This document shows positions 44,711 through 53,883 of a stretch of 64,000 nucleotides of DNA, in pieces. Location of the stretch: positions 248,001 through 312,000 of the forward strand of contig NZ_CP017024.1 in NCBI RefSeq assembly GCF_014522265.1, read 5' to 3'. Origin of the DNA: Pseudomonas oryzihabitans. Its GTDB lineage: Bacteria; Pseudomonadota; Gammaproteobacteria; Pseudomonadales; Pseudomonadaceae. The first letter of the stretch is position 1. Every line of letters begins with the position of its first letter. A program made the translations under genes and the position numbers. The notes under the pieces are model-generated. The model searched no databases, was not told the DNA's origin, and saw only the letters and a list, made by a program, of their open reading frames with translations.

Positions 44711-45846
44711 AGCCGCTCCGCTGCCTGCCGCAGGGTGTCTTCGCGCTTGGCGAAGCAGAAGCGCACCAGACGCAGGTCCGCAGGCGCCGTCTGATAGAAC
44801 ACCGACAGCGGAATGGCGGCGACGCCATGCTCGCGGGTCAACCACTCGGCCATGGCCACGTCGTCCAGATCCGGGCGAATGGCGGAATAGTCGACCACCT
44901 GGAAATAGGTGCCGGCGGCGCGCTGGAAGCTGAAGCGCGAGTTACCCAGCAGATCGCAGAAGAGATCGCGCTTGGCCTGATAGAAGGCCGGCAGCTCGCT
45001 GAGGTGTTCGGGATGGGCGGCCATGAAATCAGCCAGGGCGCCCTGGATCGGCGTCACCCCGCAAAAGCTCACGTACTGGTGCACCTTGCGCAACTCGGCC
45101 GACAGCGCCGGCGGCGCCACCACGTAGCCGGTCTTCCAGCCGGTGACGTGATAGGTCTTGCCGAAGGAGCTGACCACGAAGGCGCGGGCATAGAGTTCGT
45201 CGTGGGCGATGACGCTGGCATGGCGCTCGCCGTCATAGACCAGGTGCTCGTAGACCTCATCACTGACCAGGTAGAGATCGCGCCCGCGGATCAGCGCGGC
45301 CAGGCGGTCCAGGTCGGCGGCGCTGACCAGGGCCCCGCTGGGATTGTGCGGAGTATTGAGCACGATGGCGCGGGTGCGCGGACTCAGGGCGGCTTCCAGT
45401 GCCGTCCAGTCGATACCGAAGCCTGGCAGCGCCAGGGGCACGTGCACGCAGCGCCCGCCCGCCAGTTGCACCGAGGGTTCGTAGCTGTCGTAGCAGGGAT
45501 CGAAGACGATCACCTCGTCGCCTGGTCGCACCAGGGTCTGGAGAGCGCAGAACAGGCCCTGGGTAGCCCCGGGCACGATGGTGACCTCGGCCTCGGCATC
45601 CACCGCTCGACCATAGAAGCGGGCGACCTTCGCCGCCACCTGCTGGCGCAGCGCCGGCAGTCCGGTCATGGGTGCGTACTGGTTGTGACCAGCCGCGACA
45701 TGGCGACCGACCGCCGCGAGCAGCTCGGCCGGGCCGTCGAAATCGGGAAAGCCCTGGGACAGATTCAGCGCACCGGTCTGGGCGGCGAGCTGGGACATGC
45801 GGGTAAAGATGGTGACGGCGAGGTCGGGAAGCTTGCTCTGGATCAT
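44698..45846 (-). CDS. Methionine/glutamine-type PLP aminotransferase (YbdL-like)
   Basis: A 382-residue fold-type I aminotransferase. LNLSQGFPDFDGP binds substrate carboxylate, YAPMTGLPALRQQVA is family-typical, and LNTPHNPSG and VSDEVYEHLVYDG place Asn and Asp on PLP. The internal aldimine Lys is in SFGKTYHVTGWKTGYVVAP. This subgroup (E. coli YbdL, mammalian KAT/GTK) transaminates methionine, glutamine and aromatic amino acids with keto acids, serving methionine salvage. The partner omega-amidase gene overlaps its 3' end. The ribosome site before the ATG at 45846 is weak. Confidence 0.9.
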   Translation of the reverse strand: MIQSKLPDLAVTIFTRMSQLAAQTGALNLSQGFPDFDGPAELLAAVGRHVAAGHNQYAPMTGLPALRQQVAAKVARFYGRAVDAEAEVTIVPGATQGLFCALQTLVRPGDEVIVFDPCYDSYEPSVQLAGGRCVHVPLALPGFGIDWTALEAALSPRTRAIVLNTPHNPSGALVSAADLDRLAALIRGRDLYLVSDEVYEHLVYDGERHASVIAHDELYARAFVVSSFGKTYHVTGWKTGYVVAPPALSAELRKVHQYVSFCGVTPIQGALADFMAAHPEHLSELPAFYQAKRDLFCDLLGNSRFSFQRAAGTYFQVVDYSAIRPDLDDVAMAEWLTREHGVAAIPLSVFYQTAPADLRLVRFCFAKREDTLRQAAERLCAI

Positions 45847-46247
45847 CGCGCGGGCATGGGTCTGGCTGGAAGGAGATCGGCAGACTGCGATTTTTTGCGC
45901 GAGAGGGCAAGTCTTGCCGGGCCAACGCCTGGGCGCAGCGGTCAATTCAGGCATCCCCTCGCCCTTGGGGAGAGCGCCAGGGTGAGGGCAAGCGCGTGGC
46001 CTTTTCCTTGAAGCGCCGGCGCGGGGCAGGCCCTCACCCCAACCCTCTCCCAGAGGGAGAGGGGGTCGGCCAGTGCCCAAGGAGGCCGCCGCGCCAAGCC
46101 GGGAGGCTACCCCGTAGCGTGGAAAACGGCGCAGCCTTTTCCACTGATGAATCCGCGGGGACGCCCTCACCCCAACCCTCTCCCAGAGGGAGAGGGGGCA
46201 GTTCGGTGCGCGAGGGGCACCTTCACCCCAACCCTCTACCAAAGAAA
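45847..46247. repeat. Hairpin repeat cluster between der and the aminotransferase
   Basis: About 400 bp without a supported gene. Module B appears as CCCTCACCCCAACCC then CTCTCCCAGAGGGAGAGGG near 46031, again near 46170, and in decayed form near 46220. A degenerate copy (CCTCGCCCTTGGGGAGAG) is near 45957. One module A copy (GTGGAAAACGG/CCTTTTCCAC) is near 46120. The first 100 bases upstream of the aminotransferase should hold its promoter, but I cannot identify it. Confidence 0.7.
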
Positions 46248-46273
46248 AAAGGGGGCTCCCCTGAGCCCCCTTT
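46248..46273 (-). terminator. Rho-independent terminator of der
   Basis: AAAGGGGGCTC and GAGCCCCCTTT form a perfect 11-bp stem with a 4-base loop. On the minus strand it ends in a run of T, 23 bases after the der stop. It closes the long leftward housekeeping series. Confidence 0.9.
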
Positions 46274-46295
46274 CCCTGCGCAACGTCCTGCCGGT

Positions 46296-47783
46296 CTACC
46301 GGCGCTTGTCCTTGCGCTTCTTCTCGGCCTTCTTGTGGTGGCTCATCAACCGGCGCTTCTTGTTGACCTGGCGCTCGGTCAGGGTGTTCTTCTTGCCCTC
46401 GAAGGGGTTCTCGCCACCGCGGTACTCGATACGGATCGGCGTACCCACCAGCTTGAGCACCCGGCGATAGGTCTTTTCCAGATAGCGGGTATAGGACTTG
46501 GGCACCGCATCGGTCTGGTTGCCGTGGATGACGATCAGCGGCGGGTTGGCACCGCCCAGGTGGGCATAGCGCAACTTGATGCGCCGGCCACTGACCATTG
46601 GCGGCTGGTGCTCCTGCACCGCGTCCTCGAGGATCTGGGTCAGGCGGCTGGTCGGCCAGCGGGTGGTGGCCGAGGCGAAGGACTGCTGCACCGACTTGTA
46701 CAGATGGCCCACGCCGGTGCCATGCAGCGCCGAGATGAAGTGGATGTCGGCGAAGTCGACGAACAGCAGCCGGCGTTCCAGTTCGGTCTTGACGTAGTCG
46801 CGCTCGCCGGACTCCATGCCGTCCCATTTGTTGAGGGCGATCACCAGGGCACGCCCGGTCTCCAGCACGAAGCCGAGCAGGTTGAGGTCGTGCTCGACCA
46901 CGCCTTCGCGGGCGTCCATGACGAAGATCACCACATTGGCGTCCTGGATCGCCTGCAGCGTCTTGACCACCGAGAACTTCTCGACCGCTTCGAAGACCTT
47001 GCCGCGGCGGCGCACGCCGGCGGTGTCGATCAGGGTGTAGCGTTCTTCGTTGCGCTCGAAGGGGATATAGATGCTGTCGCGCGTGGTGCCGGCCTGGTCA
47101 TAGACGATCACCCGCTCTTCGCCGAGCATGCGGTTGACCAGCGTCGACTTGCCGACGTTGGGCCGGCCGATCACGGCGATCTTGATGCCGGTGGTCTCGT
47201 CGATGCCCTGCACGCGACGGAAGACGTCACCGCCCTCCTCCGCGGCCGCGCGCACCTGCTCCTCGGTGAGCTCCTCGACCTCGACCTCATCCTTGGGAAA
47301 GACGCCCAGGGCGTCTTCCAGCAGGTTGTTCACGCCGCGCCCGTGGGCCGCCGCGATGGGATAGGCGTCACCGATGGCCAGCGGGCTGAATTCCGCCCGG
47401 GCGATATCCGGGTCGACGGTATCGACCTTGTTGGCCACCAGGAAGGTGCGCTTGTTTCGCTTGCGCAGGTGCTCGGCGATCATCTGATCGGCGACGGTCA
47501 TGCCTTCGCGGGAGTCCACCAGGAACAGCACCGCATCGGATTCTTCGATGGCCTGCAGCGACTGCTCGGCCATCTTCAGGTCGATACCTTCCTCGTCACC
47601 GGAGATACCGCCGGTGTCGACCACGATGTAGGTGCGTCCCTGCCACTTGGCTTCGCCGTACTTGCGATCGCGGGTCAGGCCGGCAAAGTCGGCGACGATG
47701 GCGTCCCGGGTCTTGGTCAGGCGGTTGAAAAGCGTGGATTTGCCGACGTTCGGCCGCCCCACCAGGGCAATTACGGGAACCAT
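46296..47783 (-). CDS. der: Ribosome biogenesis GTPase Der (EngA)
   Basis: A 495-residue essential GTPase acting in late 50S subunit assembly. It has two tandem Ras-like domains. The first carries [12 protein letters not shown] (P-loop), VDTGG and NKVD; the second [17 protein letters not shown] and NKWD. An acidic linker ([14 protein letters not shown]) lies between them. The C-terminal KH-like domain ([24 protein letters not shown]) and a very basic tail ([21 protein letters not shown]) complete it. Normal length. A strong hairpin separates it from bamB upstream. Confidence 0.98.
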   Translation of the reverse strand: MVPVIALVGRPNVGKSTLFNRLTKTRDAIVADFAGLTRDRKYGEAKWQGRTYIVVDTGGISGDEEGIDLKMAEQSLQAIEESDAVLFLVDSREGMTVADQMIAEHLRKRNKRTFLVANKVDTVDPDIARAEFSPLAIGDAYPIAAAHGRGVNNLLEDALGVFPKDEVEVEELTEEQVRAAAEEGGDVFRRVQGIDETTGIKIAVIGRPNVGKSTLVNRMLGEERVIVYDQAGTTRDSIYIPFERNEERYTLIDTAGVRRRGKVFEAVEKFSVVKTLQAIQDANVVIFVMDAREGVVEHDLNLLGFVLETGRALVIALNKWDGMESGERDYVKTELERRLLFVDFADIHFISALHGTGVGHLYKSVQQSFASATTRWPTSRLTQILEDAVQEHQPPMVSGRRIKLRYAHLGGANPPLIVIHGNQTDAVPKSYTRYLEKTYRRVLKLVGTPIRIEYRGGENPFEGKKNTLTERQVNKKRRLMSHHKKAEKKRKDKRR

Positions 47784-47808
47784 GCGGCTCTCCCAGAGCA
47801 GAAAACAC

Positions 47809-47843
47809 GATGGCCGCTACCGAACTTCACGGTAGCGGCCATC
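47809..47843 (-). terminator. 14-bp perfect hairpin between bamB and der
   Basis: GATGGCCGCTACCG (47809-47822) and CGGTAGCGGCCATC (47830-47843) pair perfectly around seven bases. On the minus strand it is followed by GTGTTTTC. It lies between the bamB stop (47862) and the der start (47783), so it can act as a partial terminator that lowers der relative to the upstream genes, or as a processing signal. Confidence 0.75.
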
Positions 47844-47861
47844 GGTTGAGGATAATAGTTT

Positions 47862-49004
47862 CTAGCGCAGACGATAGGCGACGAGTTTACCGCCATTGCC
47901 GTAAACATAGAGCATGTCGCCGACGACCAGTGGCCGTACCCGGACGCCGTCACCGTCGACCTTGGTGCGACCGACGAAACGCCCATCGACCTGGCTCAGC
48001 AGGTGGATGTAGCCGGCGTAGTCGCCCACCACCACGTTGCTCGACCAGACCACCGGGCCGGTGAGCTGGCGACGGGCCAGATCGGCATTGGTCCAGAGCG
48101 AAGAAGTCGAGGATTCCTCGACGGCTTCCACGGTGCCGTTGTCCAGGCTCAGGTAGACGTTGCCGAAGCCTTCGGCCACGCCGTCGTAGCTGGAGGCGTC
48201 CCGCTGCCAGAGGATCTGGCCGTTGGCCGGATTGAGCGCGGCCACGCGGCCGTTGTAGCTGACCACATAGAGGGTGTCGCCCGACAGCGACAGACCACCG
48301 TCCACGTCAACGATCCGCTCCAGTTCGGAACGGCCCTTGGGCACGGCGATCTGCTGTTCCCACAGCGGCAGGCCGCGCTGCACGTCCAAGGCGACCACCT
48401 TGCCGCTGGCGAAACCGGCCATGACCACCTGGTTGGTGACCAGGGGCGCACCGGTACCGCGCAGACTCAGCACCGGCTGGGTGTCTTCGTAGATCCAGCG
48501 ACGGGTACCACTGCCCAGCTCGAAGGCCTGCAGCTTGTCATCCTGGGACTGCACCACCACCACGTCGTTGTTGACCACCGGGGCGGACAGCACTTCGCTG
48601 GACGCCTGGGCGCGCCACTTCTCGTCGCCACTGGCACTGTCGAGGGCGATCACCTGGCCACGCAGGGTGCCGACCAGCACCAGGCCGGAGCCGACCCCCA
48701 CCCCACCGGACACCGGCAGGTCCAGGTCCTTCTTCCACAGCACCTGGCCGGTCTCGCGATTCATCGCCATGACCCGGCCATCGGCATCGGCGGCGAAGAT
48801 CGTCTGGCCGTCCACAGCCGGCACCAGGCGGTTGTATTCCTTGCCCTGGCCGTCGCCCACCGAGCGACTCCAGACTTCATCCAGCCGGACTTCGGCCTTG
48901 ATGTCCTTCAGCTCGGCCGGCGGCAATTCCTTCTTGCCGGTGCTGCTGCACCCGACGACCGCAAGGGCGAGACCCAGTACCGCGATAGGCTTCCAGCGCA
49001 ACAT
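47862..49004 (-). CDS. bamB: Outer membrane assembly lipoprotein BamB
   Basis: A 380-residue lipoprotein subunit of the BAM complex, which inserts beta-barrel proteins into the outer membrane. The signal peptide ends at VVGC with lipidated Cys19. Eight PQQ-like propeller blades follow (repeats such as GQVLWKKDLDLPVSGGVGVGSGLVLVG and NGQILWQRDASSYDG). SerSer after the Cys allows sorting to the outer membrane. Its ATG overlaps the yfgM stop codon by one base, giving tight coupling. Confidence 0.96.
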   Translation of the reverse strand: MLRWKPIAVLGLALAVVGCSSTGKKELPPAELKDIKAEVRLDEVWSRSVGDGQGKEYNRLVPAVDGQTIFAADADGRVMAMNRETGQVLWKKDLDLPVSGGVGVGSGLVLVGTLRGQVIALDSASGDEKWRAQASSEVLSAPVVNNDVVVVQSQDDKLQAFELGSGTRRWIYEDTQPVLSLRGTGAPLVTNQVVMAGFASGKVVALDVQRGLPLWEQQIAVPKGRSELERIVDVDGGLSLSGDTLYVVSYNGRVAALNPANGQILWQRDASSYDGVAEGFGNVYLSLDNGTVEAVEESSTSSLWTNADLARRQLTGPVVWSSNVVVGDYAGYIHLLSQVDGRFVGRTKVDGDGVRVRPLVVGDMLYVYGNGGKLVAYRLR

Positions 49005-49645
49005 CAGGCGTCTCCTTTGGCGAGATCATCGAGTTTCATCTGCAGCACGCCTTCGGCTGCATCGTTGGGCAGCGCGGCGCGGGCTTTTTCATAGGCGGCG
49101 CGGGCCTCGGTCGGCTTCTTCAGCGCCACCAGCAGGTCGCCACGCAATTCTTCACGATTGGCGACATAGGCCTTGGGTGCCTCGCCATCCAGCAGCTTGA
49201 GGCCTTCTTCGGCCTTGCCCTGGGCCGCCAGCACCCGGGCCAGACGCTGACGCGCCAGCTCGCCGAGTTCGGCGTCGTGGGGCTTGTCCACCACGGCCTT
49301 GAGCTCGGCGGCGGCGTCGTCCAGGCGATTGTTCTCCACCGCCACCTTGGCGACGAAGAGACTGCCGTACTGGGCGTAGGCGGTACCGGAATAATCCTGC
49401 TTGAGCTTGCCGTAGGTATCGGTCACCCGTGCGGTGTCGACCTTGCCGCCGGGCGCCAGAGCGGCTTCCACCAGCTGCTGATAGAGCACCGAGGCGCCTT
49501 GCGCCTGGTTGTTCTGATAGCGCTGCCAGCCCTGCCAGCCCAGTACCGCCACCAGGGCGATGACGCCACCGGCCAGCAGCGGCTTGCCATTACGCTGCCA
49601 CCAGGCCTTGGCGACCACCAGATTGTCGTCGTCGATGGAACTCAA
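49004..49645 (-). CDS. YfgM-like inner-membrane TPR protein
   Basis: A 213-residue protein with one N-terminal membrane anchor (about 20-38, PLLAGGVIALVAVLGWQGW) and a periplasmic TPR-like domain. In E. coli YfgM works beside SecYEG and PpiD as a chaperone network component and moderates the Rcs response. I choose a TTG start at 49645 (MSSIDDDNLVVAKAWWQRNG) because GAGGAG lies 9 bases before it; the longer frame from the TTG at 49660 would begin inside that site and overlap the hisS stop. Confidence 0.88.
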   Translation of the reverse strand: MSSIDDDNLVVAKAWWQRNGKPLLAGGVIALVAVLGWQGWQRYQNNQAQGASVLYQQLVEAALAPGGKVDTARVTDTYGKLKQDYSGTAYAQYGSLFVAKVAVENNRLDDAAAELKAVVDKPHDAELGELARQRLARVLAAQGKAEEGLKLLDGEAPKAYVANREELRGDLLVALKKPTEARAAYEKARAALPNDAAEGVLQMKLDDLAKGDA

Positions 49646-49656
49646 ATCCGTTCTCC

Positions 49657-50964
49657 TCAATTCCCGCGACCGGAACCGGCCGGGGGCAAAATCTCGTCCA
49701 GACGGGCGGCCAGGGCCGCGAAGTCGACCTTTTCCTGGGGCGCGTCGCCACGCAGCGGCTTGAGTGCCACCTGTTGCGTAGCCAATTCGTCGTCGCCCAG
49801 GATCATCGCCCAGAGCGCGCCGCTCTTGTCGGCCTTCTTGAACTGGCTCTTGAAACTGCCGGCGCCGGCGTTGACCAGCAGCCGCAGGTCGGGACGGGCG
49901 TCGCGCAGCTGCTCGGCCAGCTTGAGGCCGGCCAGTTCGGCCGCCTCGCCAAAGGCGCAGAGATAGAGATCGGCCGGGCGCTGCAGATCACCGGGCAGCC
50001 GCTCCAGGGTTTCCAGCAGCAGCACCAGGCGCTCGACGCCCATGGCGAAGCCGACCCCCGGGGTGGGCTTGCCACCGAACTGGGTGATCAGGCCGTCGTA
50101 GCGGCCACCGGCGCAGACGGTGCCTTGGGCACCCAGCTTGTCGGTGACCCACTCGAAGACGGTACGGCCGTAGTAGTCCAGGCCACGTACCAGCTTGGGA
50201 TTGATCTGGTAGCGGATGCCGGCGGCGTCCAGGCGGGCTTTCAGGCCGTCGAAGTGGGCGCGGGATTCGTCGTTCAGATAATCCGCCAGGGTCGGGGCGT
50301 CCTGCAGCAGCGCCTGGGTCTGGGCGTTCTTGCTGTCGAGGATGCGCAGCGGATTGGTGGTCAGGCGGCGCTGGCTGTCTTCGTCGAGCTGCTCGTAGCG
50401 GTCCTGCAGATAGGCCACCAGGGCTTCGCGATAGCGCACGCGATCGGCACTGGAACCCAGGCTGTTGAGCTGCAGGGTGACGGCGTCGGTCAGACCCAGG
50501 CGCTGCCAGAGGCGCGCAGTGAGCACGATCAGCTCGGCGTCGATGTCCGGACCGGGCAGGTTGAAGACCTCGACGCCGATCTGGTGGAACTGGCGATAGC
50601 GGCCCTTCTGCGGCTTCTCGTAGCGGAACATCGGCCCGGCGTACCAGAGCTTCTGCACCTGGCCACCGCCGGTCATGCCGTGTTCGAGCACGGCCCGCAC
50701 GCAACCCGCGGTGCCTTCCGGCCTCAGGGTCAGGGACTCCTCGTTGCGGTCGAGGAAGGTGTACATCTCCTTGTCGACCACGTCGGTGCCCTCGCCAATG
50801 CCGCGGGCGAAGAGTTCGGTGAACTCCATGATGGGCAGACGAATCTCGTGGTAGCCATAGCCGTCGAGCAGCGTCGCGAAGGTACGTTCCAGGTAGCGCC
50901 AGGCCGGAGTCTGCTCCGGCAGGATATCGTTCATGCCACGGATGGCTTGCAGGGACTTGCTCAC
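49657..50964 (-). CDS. hisS: Histidyl-tRNA synthetase
   Basis: A 435-residue class II aminoacyl-tRNA synthetase charging tRNA-His. The start [23 protein letters not shown], motif 2 region [19 protein letters not shown] with [19 protein letters not shown], the histidine-specific [21 protein letters not shown] and motif 3 [12 protein letters not shown] are all visible. The anticodon-binding domain closes the protein. Normal length. It sits between ispG and yfgM in the conserved housekeeping string. Confidence 0.98.
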   Translation of the reverse strand: MSKSLQAIRGMNDILPEQTPAWRYLERTFATLLDGYGYHEIRLPIMEFTELFARGIGEGTDVVDKEMYTFLDRNEESLTLRPEGTAGCVRAVLEHGMTGGGQVQKLWYAGPMFRYEKPQKGRYRQFHQIGVEVFNLPGPDIDAELIVLTARLWQRLGLTDAVTLQLNSLGSSADRVRYREALVAYLQDRYEQLDEDSQRRLTTNPLRILDSKNAQTQALLQDAPTLADYLNDESRAHFDGLKARLDAAGIRYQINPKLVRGLDYYGRTVFEWVTDKLGAQGTVCAGGRYDGLITQFGGKPTPGVGFAMGVERLVLLLETLERLPGDLQRPADLYLCAFGEAAELAGLKLAEQLRDARPDLRLLVNAGAGSFKSQFKKADKSGALWAMILGDDELATQQVALKPLRGDAPQEKVDFAALAARLDEILPPAGSGRGN

Positions 50965-50988
50965 GAAAGGGCCTTATTCCTTGATCTT

Positions 50989-52101
50989 TCAGCTGCGCGC
51001 GATGAGTGCGGCATCCGCTTCGGCCTTTTCGGCCGCCTTGCGGCGGATGAGCCCTTCCAGCTCGTCCACCAGATTGTCGTTGTTCAGCTTGGAAGCCGGC
51101 TTGCCGTCGATGTACACCAGGTTGTTCGGCGACCCCCCGGTCAGGCCGACATGCGCCTCCTTGGCTTCGCCGGGGCCGTTGACCACGCAGCCAATCACCG
51201 CGACGTCCAGGGGGACCAGCAGGTCCTCCAGGCGCCCTTCCAGCTCGTTCATGGTCTTGACCACATCGAAGTTCTGCCGCGAGCAGCTCGGGCAGGCGAT
51301 GAAGTTGATGCCCCGCGAACGCAGGCGGAGGGATTTCAGGATGTCGAAACCGACCTTGATCTCCTCGACCGGATCGGCCGCGAGCGAGATGCGGATGGTG
51401 TCGCCGATGCCTTCGGCCAAGAGCATGCCCAGACCCACGGCGGACTTCACCGTACCCGAGCGCAGGCCACCGGCTTCGGTGATGCCCAGGTGCAGCGGCT
51501 GCTCGATGCGGGTGGCCAGCTGGCGATAGGCGGCCACGGCCATGAAGACGTCACTGGCCTTCACGCTCACCTTGAAGTCCGGATAGTCCAGCTTCTCCAG
51601 GTGGTCGACGTGGCGCATGGCCGACTCCACCAGGGCTTCCGGGGTGGGCTCGCCGTACTTCTTCTGCAGGTCCTTTTCCAGCGAACCGGCGTTGACGCCG
51701 ATGCGGATCGGGATGCCGCGCTCGCGGGCCGCGTCGACCACCGCCCTGACCCGGTCTTCGCGACCGATGTTGCCCGGGTTGATGCGCAGGCAGTCCACAC
51801 CCAGCTCGGCGACGCGCAGGGCGATCTTGTAGTCGAAGTGGATGTCGGCCACCAGCGGCAGGCTGACCCGCTGCTTGATGCGACCGAAGGCTTCGGCGGC
51901 GTCCATGTCGGGCACCGAGATGCGCACGATGTCGGCACCGGCGTCCTGCAGGCGCTGGACCTGGGCCACGGTGGCATCGACGTCGCAGGTTTCGGTGTTG
52001 GTCATGCTCTGCACGGCGATGGGGGCATCGCCGCCGACCGGCACCGAGCCGACCCAGATCTTGCGGGACAACCGACGTTTGATGGGCGATTCGCTATGCA
52101 T
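50989..52101 (-). CDS. ispG: 4-hydroxy-3-methylbut-2-enyl diphosphate synthase (flavodoxin) IspG
   Basis: A 370-residue enzyme of the MEP isoprenoid pathway. It reductively opens MEcPP to HMBPP using a [4Fe-4S] cluster. The N-terminal TIM barrel begins with [17 protein letters not shown] and [10 protein letters not shown]-type sequence. The cluster ligands are the two Cys of [10 protein letters not shown] and the Cys of [12 protein letters not shown], plus the nearby Glu. It depends on Fe-S assembly by the isc genes in the same series and on flavodoxin reduced by Fpr. Confidence 0.98.
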   Translation of the reverse strand: MHSESPIKRRLSRKIWVGSVPVGGDAPIAVQSMTNTETCDVDATVAQVQRLQDAGADIVRISVPDMDAAEAFGRIKQRVSLPLVADIHFDYKIALRVAELGVDCLRINPGNIGREDRVRAVVDAARERGIPIRIGVNAGSLEKDLQKKYGEPTPEALVESAMRHVDHLEKLDYPDFKVSVKASDVFMAVAAYRQLATRIEQPLHLGITEAGGLRSGTVKSAVGLGMLLAEGIGDTIRISLAADPVEEIKVGFDILKSLRLRSRGINFIACPSCSRQNFDVVKTMNELEGRLEDLLVPLDVAVIGCVVNGPGEAKEAHVGLTGGSPNNLVYIDGKPASKLNNDNLVDELEGLIRRKAAEKAEADAALIARS

Positions 52102-52128
52102 GCTGGTTTCCCATGGGGTCGCCGGACG

Positions 52129-53106
52129 TCATTGTCCGGCCTGACCGAGTTTGATGCGGGCGGTCTCGCCCTTGGTGTAGGGCGCGAGGTCGACGACCTG
52201 GCCGTTGTAGGAGATCTGGGCACCGCGGGCGAAACCGAGACGGATGTTCACCGGTGCCTTGATCGAGGCGTAATCCAGGCTCTCGCCGCCCTTCTTCACG
52301 CCACTGAAGAGGATCTTGCCGGTACCGTCGCTGACCTGCGTCCAGCAACTGGCGGTGAACCGGATGTTCAGGCTGTCGCTGCCGGCGACGGGCGCCGCGG
52401 CAGGCGCGCTGGCCGGCGCGGCAGGGGCCGCAGCGGTGGGCGCCGTGGGAGCAGGCGTGGTCGAACCCGTTACCGGGGCCGGGGTGGGCGCTGCGGTAGG
52501 TGCCGTCATGGCGGCGACGGCATTGGCATCCGGCATCGGCGTGCCCACCGGGGAAGGCACGGTGGTCGCCGGCTGCTGGGCGGCGACCGGGGGCTGTTCT
52601 TCCGGCTCGTCGATGGGATGGATCTCGGTCTTGCCGTCGGCGCCCTCGACCTCGACATGCTCCATGCTCACGGCACTGGCGCTGGAGGCCTGGCGACTGC
52701 GCTCCTGCCACCAGAACAGGCCCATGGCGATGATCAGCACCACCAGGATGAAACTGACGAACCTCAGGACATTGCGCGACAGCCGCACCGGCTCGTCGAG
52801 ACGCCCCAGGCTGTGCACGGTGCTGCCCTTGGCATCGGTGCCGGTATAGCCGTCGAAGGTACGCACCAGCTCGATCTGGTCCAGGCCGAGCAGCTTGCCA
52901 TAGGCCTTGGTGTAGCCGCGGGCAAAGGTGTGCCCCGGCATCTGCTGATAGTTGCCGGACTCGAGCTGCTCGATGATGCGCTCGCTGAGATTGAGATTCT
53001 GAGCGACCTGGGCCTGGCTCCAGCCAAGCTCCAGCCGCTTCTGACGCAAGATCTCACCGGGATTGCCCCGTCCGGCGTGTACCGCTTCGGATTGCACTGC
53101 GGTCAT
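52129..53106 (-). CDS. rodZ: Cytoskeletal protein RodZ
   Basis: A 325-residue morphology protein that links MreB filaments to the cell-wall elongation machinery. The N-terminal helix-turn-helix (LGWSQAQVAQNLNLSERIIEQLE, about 33-60) is the MreB-binding domain. One membrane segment lies near 113-130 (LRFVSFILVVLIIAMGLFWW). A long Pro/Ala/Thr-rich linker follows, then a periplasmic beta-rich domain (FTASCWTQVSDGTGKILFSGVKKGG). Its start overlaps the pilF stop by 4 bases. Confidence 0.95.
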   Translation of the reverse strand: MTAVQSEAVHAGRGNPGEILRQKRLELGWSQAQVAQNLNLSERIIEQLESGNYQQMPGHTFARGYTKAYGKLLGLDQIELVRTFDGYTGTDAKGSTVHSLGRLDEPVRLSRNVLRFVSFILVVLIIAMGLFWWQERSRQASSASAVSMEHVEVEGADGKTEIHPIDEPEEQPPVAAQQPATTVPSPVGTPMPDANAVAAMTAPTAAPTPAPVTGSTTPAPTAPTAAAPAAPASAPAAAPVAGSDSLNIRFTASCWTQVSDGTGKILFSGVKKGGESLDYASIKAPVNIRLGFARGAQISYNGQVVDLAPYTKGETARIKLGQAGQ

Positions 53107-53873
53107 TTCTGCTCCGACTGAAGTTGACGATATTCAGGTGAGTTCGGGTAGAGGCGCTTCAGCTGCAGGGCGTAACTCGCGGCGGTGTTGCGATCATTGA
53201 ACACCTCGGCAAGACGGATCCCGAGCAGCAGGCTGCGGGCATCCTGGGGGCTTAGCTGGCTGAAGGCCTGGTAATAGCTCCGGGACGGCACGTAATCGCG
53301 CGTCTGGTAGGCCAATTGAGCCAATTCGAACAGGGCCCTGGGCTGATTGCGATCCAGCCGCAGGGATTTTTCCAGATTTTCCTTGCCCAAGTCGACCTGA
53401 TTGAGTCGCAGGGCGGTCAGGCCGAGATTCTCGAACACCCGGGCGCGCTCCGGATAGAGGCTGTCCTCGGCGGCCTGGGTAAAGCGTTCGTAGGCATCCT
53501 TGTAGCGCCCCTGCTCATAGAGGAAGCTGCCGTAGTTGTTGAGGATGCGGGCATCGTGGGGCCGCTCGCGCAGGGCCAGGCGGTATTCCTGATCGGCCAG
53601 GTCGGTTTCGCCCTGGGCCTGGAACACCAGTCCGAGCGCGGCATGGGCGTCGGCGCTGGACGAATCCAGCTCCAGGGCCTTCTTCAGCGGCACCTTGGCC
53701 TGTTCGGTATTGCCCTGCTGGACATAGCCGAGGCCGAGCTGGATATAGGCATCACGGGCCTGCATCCGTCCCTGGCGGGTATCCATGGGGTTGCGATCAC
53801 CCTCGGTCACGCAGCCGGCGAGGCCACCGACCAGCAGGGCGAGCGCGACAGCCGCAAAGCGCGTGATCGCCAT
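53103..53873 (-). CDS. pilF: Type IV pilus pilotin PilF
   Basis: A 256-residue outer-membrane lipoprotein needed for localisation and assembly of the PilQ secretin in Pseudomonas. The lipobox is LAGC (Cys21) at the end of the signal peptide. Six TPR units follow (AYIQLGLGYVQQGNTEQAKVPLKKALEL, ADAHAALGLVFQAQGETDLA, ARILNNYGSFLYEQGRYKDA and others). No other pilus gene is nearby; this placement between rlmN and rodZ is normal for the genus. Confidence 0.95.
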   Translation of the reverse strand: MAITRFAAVALALLVGGLAGCVTEGDRNPMDTRQGRMQARDAYIQLGLGYVQQGNTEQAKVPLKKALELDSSSADAHAALGLVFQAQGETDLADQEYRLALRERPHDARILNNYGSFLYEQGRYKDAYERFTQAAEDSLYPERARVFENLGLTALRLNQVDLGKENLEKSLRLDRNQPRALFELAQLAYQTRDYVPSRSYYQAFSQLSPQDARSLLLGIRLAEVFNDRNTAASYALQLKRLYPNSPEYRQLQSEQK

Positions 53874-53883
53874 GGTCGCGCCC

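Noticed and set aside
49774-53121. A 1115-residue open frame on the plus strand
   Set aside because: It runs antisense across hisS, ispG and rodZ, all of which have complete family motifs. The composition is typical of antisense frames.
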